Shown: positions 1-13,455 of the stretch, piece after piece
Layout: each line of letters starts with the position of its first letter
How positions within the stretch are numbered: the stretch's first letter is position 1
Notes under the pieces: model-generated
What the model was told of the DNA's origin: nothing
The model's input: the letters and a program-made list of their open reading frames with translations, nothing else
Databases searched by the model: none
Assembly: GCA_963806015.1 (NCBI GenBank)
Contig: CAWDWM010000005.1
Coordinates: forward strand, 1-64,000
Direction of reading: 5' to 3'
DNA: 64,000 nt
Source: JAOPZW01 sp963806015
GTDB taxonomy: Bacteria > Actinomycetota > Thermoleophilia > Solirubrobacterales > Solirubrobacteraceae
Program-made: the position numbers and the translations under genes

Positions 1-425
1 CATGCCGATCTTCTCCATGACCCGGATCGAACCCGGATTGTCGAGCAGCGAGTGCGCGTAGACGCGCGTGATGCCCGGGCGGGCGAAGGCGTCGCGCAGC
101 AGCGCCGCGGCGCCCTCGGTGGCGTAGCCCTCGCCCCAGGCGTCGGGGTGCAGCCGGTAGCCGAGCTCGCGCTCGGCCGGACGGCCAGCGGACTCCTCGA
201 ACTGAAACCACCCGACCAGGACCGCGGTCTGGCGCTCGACCGCCGCGAGGAAGCCCCGGTGGCCGACGAGCCGGCGCTCGTACGCGAGCGCGGCGGCGGG
301 TCCTCGGGAATGTGCTCGCCGAACGGGTCGATGGCGGCGCGGATCTCGGGGCGGGCGTCGAGCTGCGCCAGCGCCTCGACGTCATCCTCGGCGATCGGGC
401 GCAGCTCCAGGCGTGCCGTCTGCAC
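1..425 (-). CDS. GNAT N-acetyltransferase, RimJ/RimL-like (cut by window edge, frameshifted)
   Basis: Minus-strand reading gives an acetyl-CoA-dependent N-acetyltransferase. It starts at a GTG ending at 425 with VQTARLELRPIAEDDVEAL, the usual first strand of the fold, and continues to YRLHPDAWGEGYATEGAAAL, the acetyl-CoA pyrophosphate loop region, then DNPGSIRVMEKIGM at the window edge. The C-terminus lies outside the window. The frame breaks within a GCGGCGGCGGG run near 290-300: the start and the acetyl-CoA motif are in different frames, and one base change there restores a continuous family-like protein. I read this as a probable sequencing or assembly indel. The substrate cannot be told; ribosomal-protein, antibiotic or small-molecule acetylation are all possible. 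Confidence 0.7.
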   Translation of the reverse strand, partial: MQTARLELRPIAEDDVEALAQLDARPEIRAAIDPFGEHIPEDPPPRSRTSAGSSATGASSRRSSARPRSWSGGFSSRSPLAVRPSASSATGCTPTPGARATPPRAPRRCCATPSPARASRASTRTRCSTIRVRSGSWRRSA

Positions 426-462
426 GGGCGCGAGCGTACCGCGGCCCGCGGCCGAACCCTCC

Positions 463-499
463 GCCGCGAGTGCCCAGAACGGCCGCGAGTGCCCAGAAC
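463..499. repeat. Tandem 18-bp direct repeat after the rRNA operon
   Basis: GCCGCGAGTGCCCAGAAC occurs at 463-480 and again at 482-499, one base apart. It lies between the acetyltransferase start and the rRNA terminator hairpin. No function is visible; slippage duplication is the simplest explanation. Confidence 0.85.
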
Positions 500-503
500 G
501 CAG

Positions 504-530
504 AACGGGCCGCCCGAGGGGCGGCCCGTT
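504..530 (-). terminator. rRNA operon terminator hairpin
   Basis: AACGGGCCGCCC, loop GAG, then GGGCGGCCCGTT: a perfect 12-bp GC-rich stem with a 3-nt loop, starting about 10 nt beyond the 5S 3' end on the transcribed strand. There is no T-tract after it. Position and strength make it the likely end of the rRNA transcript. Confidence 0.75.
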
Positions 531-540
531 CCAACAAATA

Positions 541-656
541 ACCGGCGGCGTCCTACTCTCCCGGGCCCTTGCGGGCCAAGTACCATCGGCGCTGAGGGGC
601 TTAACTGCTCTGTTCGGAATGGGAAGAGGTGTTTCCCCCTCGCCATGACCACCGGA
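541..656 (-). rRNA. rrf: 5S ribosomal RNA
   Basis: About 116 nt. On the minus strand it opens with TCCGGTGGTCATGGCGAGGG and closes with the complementary GCCGCCGG, forming helix I. The conserved CCGAACAGAGCAGTTAAGCC loop region is present. It is the last gene of a 16S-23S-5S operon. Ends were placed by helix I pairing and may be off by 1-2 nt. Confidence 0.95.
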
Positions 657-682
657 ATCTTGCGAGACCACGCCCTCCCGGA

Positions 683-706
683 GGCCCTTCAAAACCGCAC
701 AGTGCC
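683..706 (-). other. 23S pre-rRNA processing stem, 3' arm
   Basis: The segment is near-complementary to 3811-3834 on the other side of the 23S gene: GGCCCTTCAAAACCGCACAG here against CTGTGCAGTTTTCAAGGGCC there, with two mismatches. Paired arms flanking 23S are the usual RNase III-type processing stem. Confidence 0.75.
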
Positions 707-731
707 ACACTGGGTACCACAATAAAAATAC

Positions 732-3733
<3,002 letters not shown>

Positions 3734-3810
3734 TGATCGGACCGAACCCGCCAGGGTTCGGCCGGTGATACCCGTTGTCACCCGCGCTTATCGAGTACGG
3801 GTGACATGTG

Positions 3811-3834
3811 GCTACTGTGCAGTTTTCAAGGGCC
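3811..3834 (-). other. 23S pre-rRNA processing stem, 5' arm
   Basis: Partner of 683-706. The core CTGTGCAGTTTTCAAGGGCC pairs across the whole 23S gene with its near-complement downstream. Confidence 0.75.
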
Positions 3835-3889
3835 GTCCGAGAAGGCTACGCGCGCGTACGCCGGCACGGTGGCCGGCGACGGGCGACGC

Positions 3890-3914
3890 GGTCTCTCAAA
3901 ACTCAACAGCATGC
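3890..3914 (-). other. 16S pre-rRNA processing stem, 3' arm
   Basis: AAAACTCAACAGCATGC here is exactly complementary over 17 bp to GCATGCTGTTGAGTTTT at 5811-5827, with pairing resuming at the outer GGTC/GACC. The two arms bracket 16S and should form its processing stem. Confidence 0.8.
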
Positions 3915-4073
3915 ACGGGCTCGAGCTCGGCGGTATGCCTCGCTGGCCCGGCCAGGTTCGGTCGACATGCTAGGCCGCACGGTCGGAGTGCCGACCCTGC
4001 CTGATCGCTCGCGACCGAAGTGGCGAGCGGGGCGGGCGGCGCCGTGCCGTACGGGCACCATTTTGGTGCTCCC

Positions 4074-5626
<1,553 letters not shown>

Positions 5627-5910
5627 CTGCATTTGGGCACGGACCCGAAGGCCCACACCCGTCACGTAGAGCTGTCATGGATCTTTGTGCGGCACCGAGT
5701 ACACCGTGGCGCCGCGATCTATGACGGGTCAATTCTCAGGTCCACCGAGCCCGGCTGGGATCGGTGGATCGAACCTGGACGCACACCGGGTCGAAATTCG
5801 ACCCAAGTGCGCATGCTGTTGAGTTTTCAAAGACCGCCGCGCCCTGTCGGGAAGGGGATTCCTTCTCAAGAGACGCGACCGGACGCACGCAGCGACCGGC
5901 GCGACCGCCC
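5627..5910 (-). other. rRNA operon leader
   Basis: The transcribed leader of about 280 nt holds no gene. It contains a hairpin at about 5739-5777 (CCACCGA pairing with TCGGTGG), a tight inverted repeat GGGTCGAA/TTCGACCC at 5788-5804, and the 16S processing arm with a boxA-like element. Confidence 0.75.
5811..5835 (-). promoter_or_regulatory. 16S processing stem, 5' arm, with boxA-like antitermination site
   Basis: The transcript reads GGTCTTTGAAAACTCAACAG. The GGTCTTTGAAAA part resembles boxA (TGYTCTTTGAAAA-type), the NusB/S10 loading site that prevents premature termination of rRNA. The same bases are complementary to 3890-3914, so the site doubles as the 16S processing arm. The boxA role rests on motif resemblance. 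Confidence 0.65.
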
Positions 5911-5940
5911 AGTATAGCGCGCCATCCGCGATCCCTCCAA
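5911..5940 (-). promoter_or_regulatory. rRNA operon promoter
   Basis: On the minus strand: TTGGAG (5935-5940), an 18-nt spacer, then TATACT (5911-5916). It is the best sigma70-type match in the window and sits about 285 nt before 16S. Confidence 0.75.
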
Positions 5941-5990
5941 GAGGTCTCGACGTCGGCGCGGCCCGAGCAGCCGCGGAACTGTAGCGCATC

Positions 5991-6408
5991 TCAGGACAGG
6001 ACCTGGACCGAGACGATCCGCTCGCGCGGACGGTCGTCGAAGTCCAGCAGGACGACCTGCTGCCAGGTGCCCAGGCCGAGCTCGCCGCCCACGATCGGGA
6101 TCGTCTCGCTGGGCCCGATCAGGGCCGCGCGCAGGTGGCTGTGGGCGTTCGTGTCGTGGTTGAGCGCGTTGTGGCGGTACTCGCCCTCGGGCGCGATCAG
6201 GCGGTCCAGCAGGGCCTGGAGGTCCTCCACCGCGCCGGGCTCGTACTCGATCGTCGTCACGCCGACCGTGGCGCCCACCGCGAACACGGCCGCCACTCCC
6301 GACTGCGACGCCGGAGCGCTCCACCACCGACCGCACGCCCTCGGTGAGGTCGACCACCGCGCCGTCGCCGGCGGTCTCCAGGCGCAGCAGGCCGGTGTGG
6401 ACGGCCAT
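5991..6408 (-). CDS. yjbQ: YjbQ-family (UPF0047) protein, frameshifted
   Basis: A small single-domain family of about 135 residues; some members show weak thiamine-phosphate synthase activity, but the physiological role is unsettled. The N-terminal part (MAVHTGLLRLETAGDGAVVD, then DLTEGVRSVVERSGV) and the rest (AAVFAVGATVGVTTIEYEPG, HDTNAHSHLRAALIGPSETI, ELGLGTWQQVVLLDFDDRPR) match the family in order, but lie in different frames. The switch is near 6300-6312 and the span is 418 nt, one base off a multiple of three. It starts 12 nt after tyrS ends, with GAGG just before the ATG, so it probably shares the tyrS transcript. A sequence indel seems likelier than real loss. Confidence 0.8.
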
Positions 6409-6420
6409 CCTCGGCGGCCC

Positions 6421-7611
6421 TCAGCTCACCCGCAGGCGGCGGAAGTGGCGCTTGCCGACCTGCAGCACCGCCCCGTCGAGGCGCTCGCGCGGCAGGTCGA
6501 GGTCCTCGCCCGCCAGCGGCTCGCCGTCGAGCTTGACGCCGCCCTGGGCCAGCATCCGCCGGGCGTCCGAGCGCGACATGCCGAAGCCGTCGGCGATCGC
6601 CGCGGGCAGGTGGACCGTGCCGTTGGCGGCGGCCACCGCGAGCTCCTCGATCTCCTCGGGCGCCGCGCGCTGGACGTGGACGCGCTCGAACTGCGACGGC
6701 GGCCGCCTGCGCCGCCTCGGCGCCGTGGAAGCGCTCCACCAGCGCCCGCGCCAGCGCGTGCTTGGCATCGCGCGGCGAGGTCCCGGCCGGCGGGCGCTCG
6801 ACGGCGAGCAGCGCGAACCACGTGTCCATCGCCTCGTCGGGCAGCGACAGCGTGCGCCCGTACATCTCGGCCGGCGCCTCGGTGATGCCGATGTGGTTGC
6901 CCAGCGACTTCGACATCTTCTCCACGCCGTCCACGCCCGGGCAGGATCGGCATGGTCAGCACCGCCTGCTCGGGCTGGCCGTAGGCGCGCTGGACGTCGC
7001 GCGCGAGCAGCAGGTTGAAGGTCTGGTCCGTGCCGCCCAGCTCGACGTCGGAGCGCACGGCGACCGAGTCGTAGCCCTGCATGAGCGGATAGAGCAGCTC
7101 GAGGATCGAGATCGGGGCCTGCGCCGCCCAGCGCTTGGCGAAGTCGTCGCGCTCGAGCAGCTGGGCGACGGTCGTCGTGCGGGCCAGGCGGAAGAGGTCC
7201 TCCATGCTCATGTCGAGCCACTCGGAGTTGAAGCGGACCTCGAGCAGCTCGGGATCGTCGAGGAGGACCTGGAAGGCCTGCTCCTGGTAGGTGCGGGCGT
7301 TGGCGTCGATCTCCTCGCCCGAGAGCACCGGGCGCGTCGCCGTGCGGCCGCTCGGATCGCCGACGCGCGCGGTGTAGTCGCCCACGATCAGGACCACGCG
7401 GTGGCCCAGGTCCTGGAACTCGCGCAGCTTCTGCAGCACGACCGTGTGGCCGAGGTGGATGTCGGGCGCCGTCGGGTCGAGCCCGAGCTTGGCCCGCAGC
7501 TGGCGGCCCTCGCGCCGCGGCGGCCTCCAGCCGGCCCTGCAGGCCTCCCGCGGGCAGCGACTCGGCGGCGTTGCGCGCCAGGAAGGCGGCGTCCTCAGCG
7601 GGGGTTCCCAT
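6421..7611 (-). CDS. tyrS: Tyrosyl-tRNA synthetase, with three frameshifts
   Basis: Charges tRNA-Tyr in the cytoplasm. Class I signature HLGH is near 7450 (PDIHLGHTVVLQKL) and KMSKS is near 6905 (GVEKMSKSLGNHIG). The tyrosine and tRNA body (VGDYTARVGDPSGRT, YPLMQGYDSVAVRSDVELGG) lies between, and a C-terminal S4-like RNA-binding domain ends with VLQVGKRHFRRLRV. The protein is complete only when three frames are joined, with switches near 7515, 6943 (an extra G in CCCGGGCGTGG) and 6705. The total of 1191 nt is a multiple of three and normal for TyrRS. Since the enzyme is normally essential, sequencing or assembly indels are the best explanation. It starts at ATG 7611 behind a close -10 hexamer. 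Confidence 0.88.
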   Translation of the reverse strand: MGTPAEDAAFLARNAAESLPAGGLQGRLEAAAARGPPAAGQARARPDGARHPPRPHGRAAEAARVPGPGPPRGPDRGRLHRARRRSERPHGDAPGALGRGDRRQRPHLPGAGLPGPPRRSRAARGPLQLRVARHEHGGPLPPGPHDDRRPAARARRLRQALGGAGPDLDPRAALSAHAGLRLGRRALRRRAGRHGPDLQPAARARRPARLRPARAGGADHADPARAWTAWRRCRSRWATTSASPRRRPRCTGARCRCPTRRWTRGSRCSPSSARRPGPRRAMPSTRWRGRWWSASTAPRRRRRPPSQFERVHVQRAAPEEIEELAVAAANGTVHLPAAIADGFGMSRSDARRMLAQGGVKLDGEPLAGEDLDLPRERLDGAVLQVGKRHFRRLRVS

Positions 7612-7620
7612 CGCGGGGCA

Positions 7621-7626
7621 ATGCTA
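7621..7626 (-). promoter_or_regulatory. tyrS -10 element (leaderless type)
   Basis: TAGCAT on the minus strand, 9 nt before the tyrS ATG, with no Shine-Dalgarno between. No convincing -35 is seen. Confidence 0.5.
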
Positions 7627-7710
7627 GTGTTGAGCGCCGTCGCGACGCCCTGCGCCGCCTGGTCGCGACCACCCCGCAGCGGCGCGTCACGCCGCGTAGC
7701 CCCCCGCCGC

Positions 7711-9998
7711 ATGAGCGTCGAGTACGGATCGAACATCACGCCGCTGTTCGGCGATCACGAGCCGCCGGAGCCACCCGCCGGCGCGTTCGCCCGCGCGTCA
7801 AGAAGCGCCGGCTGCTGGCCATCTTCCTGCCGCTCGGCATCCTGGCCATCGTCTCGACGCTGTTCGGGATGATGATGGCCGTCGCGTCGGACCTGCCGGA
7901 CCTCGAGAACCGCAAGGAGTACCAGGACGCGCGCAACTCCGACGCTCCTGGACTCCCAGGGCCAGACGCTCGGCGTCCTGACCAACAACCAGAGCCGCGT
8001 GCTCGTGCGCTACGAGGACATCTCGTCGTACATGAGCAACGCGATCATCGCCATCGAGGACCGCCGCTTCTACGAGAACTCGGGCGTCGACGTGCGAGGC
8101 ATCGGCCGCGCGCTCGTGCAGGACGTGCTCAGCCGCAAGGCGGCGCAGGGCGGCTCGACCATCGCCCAGCAGTTCGTCAAGAACGCCCTGCGCGCGCAGT
8201 CCGACCGCACCGTGTTCCAGAAGATGCGCGAGGCGGCGCTCGCCTATCACCTCACGCGCAAGTGGCCCAAGAGCAAGATCCTCACGCAGTACCTGAACTC
8301 GATCTACTTCGGCAACGGCGCCTACGGCGTCGAGTCGGCGGCGCGTACCTACTTCGGCAACCAGCCCGACCACCAGGACTGCGGCACGCGCACGCACCTG
8401 TGCGTCAAGGAGCTCAAGCCCGAGGAGGCCGCGCTGATCGCCGGCGTCGTGGCCAACCCGACGGCCTACGACCCCGTCGCCCACCCGCAGGCGGCCCTCG
8501 CGCGGCGCAACCTCGTGCTCAAGGACATGTTCGACCAGGGCCTGCTGCCGCGCGCGAGTACCGCAGCGCCCGCATCGAGGCGCTTCCGGCCCCCGTCGAC
8601 ATCAAGCCGCCGACCGTGCGGACCAAGGCGCCGTACTTCACGACCTGGATGCGCCAGCAGCTCGTCGACCAGTTCGGCGCCCGCAAGGCGTTCGAGGGCG
8701 GGCTGAAGGTGAAGACCACGCTCGACCTCAAGCTCCAGGACGCGGCCGAGAAGGCGGTCAACAACTACCTCCCCAATGCCAACGGGCCATCCGCGGCCGT
8801 CGTCGCCATCGACAACCAGACCGGCGCGGTGCGGGCGATGGTCGGCGGGCGCGACTACGCCACGCGGCCGTTCAACCTCGCCACCCAGGGGCAGCGCCAG
8901 CCGGGCTCGGCGATCAAGCCGTTCATCCTCGCCTCCGCCCTGAAGAAGGGCTACGCGCCGGGGTCGCTGTGGCCGTCGCGCAAGCGCATCTTCACCGTGC
9001 CCGGCACCAAGGGGCACGAGAAGTTCGTCGTCAACAACTTCGAGAGCAAGTACGCGGGCTCGCAGACGCTCGCCGGGGGCCTCACCTACTCCGACAACGC
9101 CGTCTTCTCGGCGGTCGGCATCTCGGTGGGCACGAAGAAGATCGCGAGCCTGGCGGAGCGGATGGGCATCCGCACGCCGGTCTCCACCAACTACGCGATG
9201 ACCCTCGGTGGCCTGCATCAGGGCGTCACGCCGCTCGACATGGCCCACGCGTACGAGACCTTCATCGAGCACGGCCGGCGCATCGGCGGCACGCTCGGCG
9301 CCGGCGACGACGGCCCGGTCGGGATCGACGAGGTGCTCGCGCCGAACGACAAGGTGCTCAAGCAGAACCATCGAACGTCCACGCCGGTGCTCGAGCACAA
9401 CATCGCCGACCAGACCGTCGGGATCATGACCACGGTCATCTCGCAGGGGACCGGGCGCCGCGCGGCGCTCGGCCCGGGCAAGTTCGCGGCCGGCAAGACC
9501 GGCACCACCGAGAACAGCGGCGACGCGTGGTTCGTGGGCTTCAACGAGCGCTGGACCGTGGCCGTGTGGGTCGGCTACGCGGACAAGCTCAAGCCGATGC
9601 TCACCGAGTTCGCCGGCGCGCCGGTCGAGGGCGGCACCTACCCCGCGCTCATCTGGCACGACTTCATGGTCCAGGCCAACGCGATCGCGGACGACCGCAA
9701 CGCCAAGGACCGCGAGCGCAAGGGGCTTCCGCCCAAGCCGCCCGAGGACACGCAGACCACGACCACCCCGGCGCCCGTCATCCCGACCAAGCCGGCGCCG
9801 GTGCCCGAGGGCGGCGCCAGCGCGCCGCCCGCCCCGCAGACCCCGACGGCACCGAAGACCGGCACCGCCGGCGGCGGCGCGACCGGCACGGGCACGGGCA
9901 CGGCGACCCAGCCGCCGGCCCAGACCACCACGCAGCCGCCCGCCGCGGGCGCCACCGGCGGTACGGGCGCCAGCGGCGGCGCCAGCGCGCCCCCGTAA
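7711..9998 (+). CDS. Class A penicillin-binding protein (transglycosylase/transpeptidase), frameshifted
   Basis: Polymerises and cross-links peptidoglycan at the outer face of the membrane. Order: cytoplasmic N-terminus from ATG 7711 (MSVEYGSNITPLFG), one membrane helix (LLAIFLPLGILAIVSTLFGM), glycosyltransferase-51 domain (AIEDRRFYENSG with the catalytic Glu, then GGSTIAQQFVKNAL), transpeptidase domain with SAIK (Ser codon at 8907), SDN and KTGTT, and a Pro/Thr/Gly/Ala-rich tail of about 90 residues. Frame switches occur near 7795, 7942 (extra base in AACTCCGACG) and 8555; the second half from 8560 on is intact. Joining frames gives about 760 residues, normal for the family. The gene is divergent from tyrS. 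The tail is low-complexity and probably wall-spanning, as in other actinobacterial PonA-like proteins. Confidence 0.88.
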
Positions 9999-10003
9999 GC
10001 CCG

Positions 10004-10027
10004 GCCGCCTGATCGCGGTCAGGCGGC
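10004..10027. terminator. Bidirectional terminator between PBP and glycosylase genes
   Basis: GCCGCCTGA, loop TCGCGG, TCAGGCGGC: a perfect 9-bp stem between two convergent genes, overlapping the last codons of the minus-strand gene. Confidence 0.65.
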
Positions 10028-10608
10028 GCTGCGCGCGCCCGCGCGCGGCGGCCACGGCCGCGACACGTAGCGGTTGCCCCGGGCGCAGAAGCGCCAGTCG
10101 AGGTCGACGGCCTTCGTGATCCCGATGCGCCGGCCGACATCGAGCGCCGGCGCCTCCCAGCCGGGCGCGCGGGGCTCGATCCGGATCGGCCCGTCGAGCA
10201 GCGAGCTGCGGTTGAGCTCGAGGCCGATGCCGAGCGCCTGCGTGAGCTTGCCCGGCCCGTTGCACAGCTCCTCGTCACGCGCGACGCGCCGGCGCGCGCG
10301 CATCACCTCGATGCCGTCGAGCGGCTGCAGCGCGCGGATGAGGACCGCGGCGCCCGAGTCGACGTGGTCGCAGACCGCGTTCAGCAGCGCGTGGATGCCA
10401 TAGGAGCGATAGACGTAGGCGATCGCGGGCGGCCCGAACAGCGGCTCGGTGCGAGCCGTCAACCCCGCCCACGCGTGCGAGGCGGGCTCGGAGCGGTGGT
10501 AGGCCTCGGTCTCGACGATGACGCCCGCGGTGTCGCCGTGGCGCACGACGCAGCCGATGAGGTCGGGAGCGACCTCGAGCACGGGGCGGTCATAGAACGC
10601 GAGGTCGA

Positions 10609-10612
<4 letters not shown>
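10019..10612 (-). CDS. mpg: DNA-3-methyladenine glycosylase (AAG/Mpg family)
   Basis: Base-excision repair enzyme that flips out and cleaves alkylated or deaminated purines. 197 residues. Family motifs: DLIGCVV, GVIVETEAYHRSEPASHAW with the catalytic Glu, PPAIAYVYRSYGIHALLNAV, LIRALQPLDGIEVMRARR and LCNGPGKLTQALGI. GTG 10612 is chosen because it overlaps the argH stop as GTGA and leaves the family start IDLAFYDRPVLEVAPDLIG; a longer upstream reading would run into argH codons. It is probably translated by coupling to argH. Confidence 0.93.
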
Positions 10613-11943
<1,331 letters not shown>

Positions 11944-11957
11944 GAAGGCGGCGCAGC

Positions 11958-12323
11958 TTACGCGGCGCTCAGACCATCGGCGATCTGGGCGACCTGGGTG
12001 GCGAGGGCGAACCCGAGCAGGTAGAGCGTGATCGCCCACCCCAGCCACGCGCCCGTGCCGGAGCGGTGGAAGCGCCGGTCGCGATCGCGCCAGTCCTCGA
12101 GCGCCACCGGCACGAAGCAGAGCAGGCCGAGCGCCATGAGCACCCACGGCGACCAGCCCGTGATCAGGTATTGCGCATCGAGGTGGAACTCGCTCGCGAT
12201 GTCGCCGATCACGCGGTGCCAGAGCACGATCGGCAGCGCCACGGCACCGACGAAGCCCACGGCGCCGACCCGCCGCGCCCGGCGGCGGCGCGCGCGCTCC
12301 GCGTCGGCTCGCAGGCTCGCCAT
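11958..12323 (-). CDS. Hypothetical membrane protein, three predicted helices
   Basis: 121 residues. A basic N-terminus rich in Arg/Ala is followed by hydrophobic stretches at about 20-38 (VGAVGFVGAVALPIVLW), 58-75 (WVLMALGLLCFVPVALE) and 92-112 (GAWLGWAITLYLLGFALAT). No family is recognised. It lies 7 nt after the aminotransferase gene and 14 nt before argH on the same strand, so it is probably co-transcribed. Good GC3 and tight packing support it as real. Confidence 0.65.
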   Translation of the reverse strand: MASLRADAERARRRRARRVGAVGFVGAVALPIVLWHRVIGDIASEFHLDAQYLITGWSPWVLMALGLLCFVPVALEDWRDRDRRFHRSGTGAWLGWAITLYLLGFALATQVAQIADGLSAA

Positions 12324-12330
12324 GTCCCGA

Positions 12331-13455
12331 TTATGGAGCCTGACCGACCGCCTCCGCCAGTGCGCCGGCCACCCGCTGCACCTGGCCCTCGGTCATGGCC
12401 GGGAAGAACGGCAGCGCGACCGACCGCGCGGCGATGTCCTCGCAGACCGGGAACTCGCCCTCGCGATGGCCGAAGCGCTTGCGGTAGAAGCTCATGAGGT
12501 GGATGGCCGGCAGGTAGGGCTTGCACTGCACGCCGCGGGCGCGCAGGGCATGGATGACCTCGTCGCGGTCGCGCCCGCGTGGCACCTGCACCACGAACAC
12601 GAACCACCCGCGGCGCTCGCCACCGGCGTCCGGGCACGGCAGCCCGAGGCCCTCGAGGTCCGCCAGCGCCTCGCGGTAGGACTGCGCCACGCGCGCGCGG
12701 TCGGCGAGCATGCCGTCCAGCCGGGCGAGCTGGACCGAGCCGATGGCGCAGGCGATGTCGGTGAGGCGGTAGTTGAAGCCCAGGCGGTCGTGGTCGAGCC
12801 AGCCCATGTCGGGCGCCCGGCCCTGGTTGCGCTCGGAGTCGATGCGCGCCTTGAGCGCCGCGTCGCCGACGGCGACCATCCCGCCCTCGCCGGTGGTCAG
12901 CTGCTTGTTGGCGTAGAAGCCGAACGCCGCGGGATGCCCGCGCGCGCCGACGCGCACGCCGTCGTCGTGCACGGCGCCCAACGCCTCGCAGGCGTCCTCG
13001 ACGATCGGCAGGCCCATGCCCTCGAAGGTGGGTAGATCGGCCGGGTAGCCGAAGATGTGCACGGGCAGCAGCGCGCTCGTGCGCGCGGTGATGGCCGCGC
13101 CCGCGGCAGCGGGATCGAGGTTCAGGGTCCGCGCGTCGATGTCGGCGAACACCGGGCGCGCGCGCTCGAAGAGCACGGCGTTGGCGCTGGCCACGAACGA
13201 GAAGGGCGAGGTCACGACCTCGTCGCCCTCCGCGACGCCGACGGCGCGCAGGGCGAGGTGCAGCCCGGCCGTCCCGCTGGACACCGCGCACGCGTGCTCG
13301 GCGCCCAGCCACGCGGCGAACGCGTCCTCGAAGGCGGGCACGCGCGGGCCCAGCGAGAGCTGGCCCGAGCGCAGCACCTCGATGACCGCCGCCTCCTCCT
13401 CGGGCCCGAGGACCGGCTGGGCCAGCGGGATGACCTCGGTGGCGGCCTCGCTCAC
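12331..13455 (-). CDS. DegT/DnrJ/EryC1/StrS-family PLP aminotransferase
   Basis: 374 residues of the family that aminates keto-sugars in surface polysaccharide and glycoside synthesis. Motifs: SGTAGLHLALRAVGVAEGDE, SPFSFVASANAVLFERARPV, IVEDACEALGA with the PLP-binding Asp, and FYANKQLTTGEGG with the Schiff-base Lys. GTG 13455 overlaps the cimA stop as GTGA. No sugar-nucleotide genes lie nearby, so the nucleotide-sugar partner is unknown. Its place between cimA and argH is unusual; amination of an amino-acid-type keto substrate is possible but unsupported. Confidence 0.9.
   Translation of the reverse strand: MSEAATEVIPLAQPVLGPEEEAAVIEVLRSGQLSLGPRVPAFEDAFAAWLGAEHACAVSSGTAGLHLALRAVGVAEGDEVVTSPFSFVASANAVLFERARPVFADIDARTLNLDPAAAGAAITARTSALLPVHIFGYPADLPTFEGMGLPIVEDACEALGAVHDDGVRVGARGHPAAFGFYANKQLTTGEGGMVAVGDAALKARIDSERNQGRAPDMGWLDHDRLGFNYRLTDIACAIGSVQLARLDGMLADRARVAQSYREALADLEGLGLPCPDAGGERRGWFVFVVQVPRGRDRDEVIHALRARGVQCKPYLPAIHLMSFYRKRFGHREGEFPVCEDIAARSVALPFFPAMTEGQVQRVAGALAEAVGQAP

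Noticed and set aside
6421..9998. Programmed frameshifting in tyrS and the PBP gene
   Set aside because: Three shifts per gene at unrelated sequences, without slippery heptamers or stimulatory structures, fit sequence error better.
9840..9998. A repeat array or CRISPR-like pattern in the GC-rich PBP tail
   Set aside because: It is low-complexity coding sequence for Pro, Thr, Gly and Ala; no regular repeat-spacer spacing.
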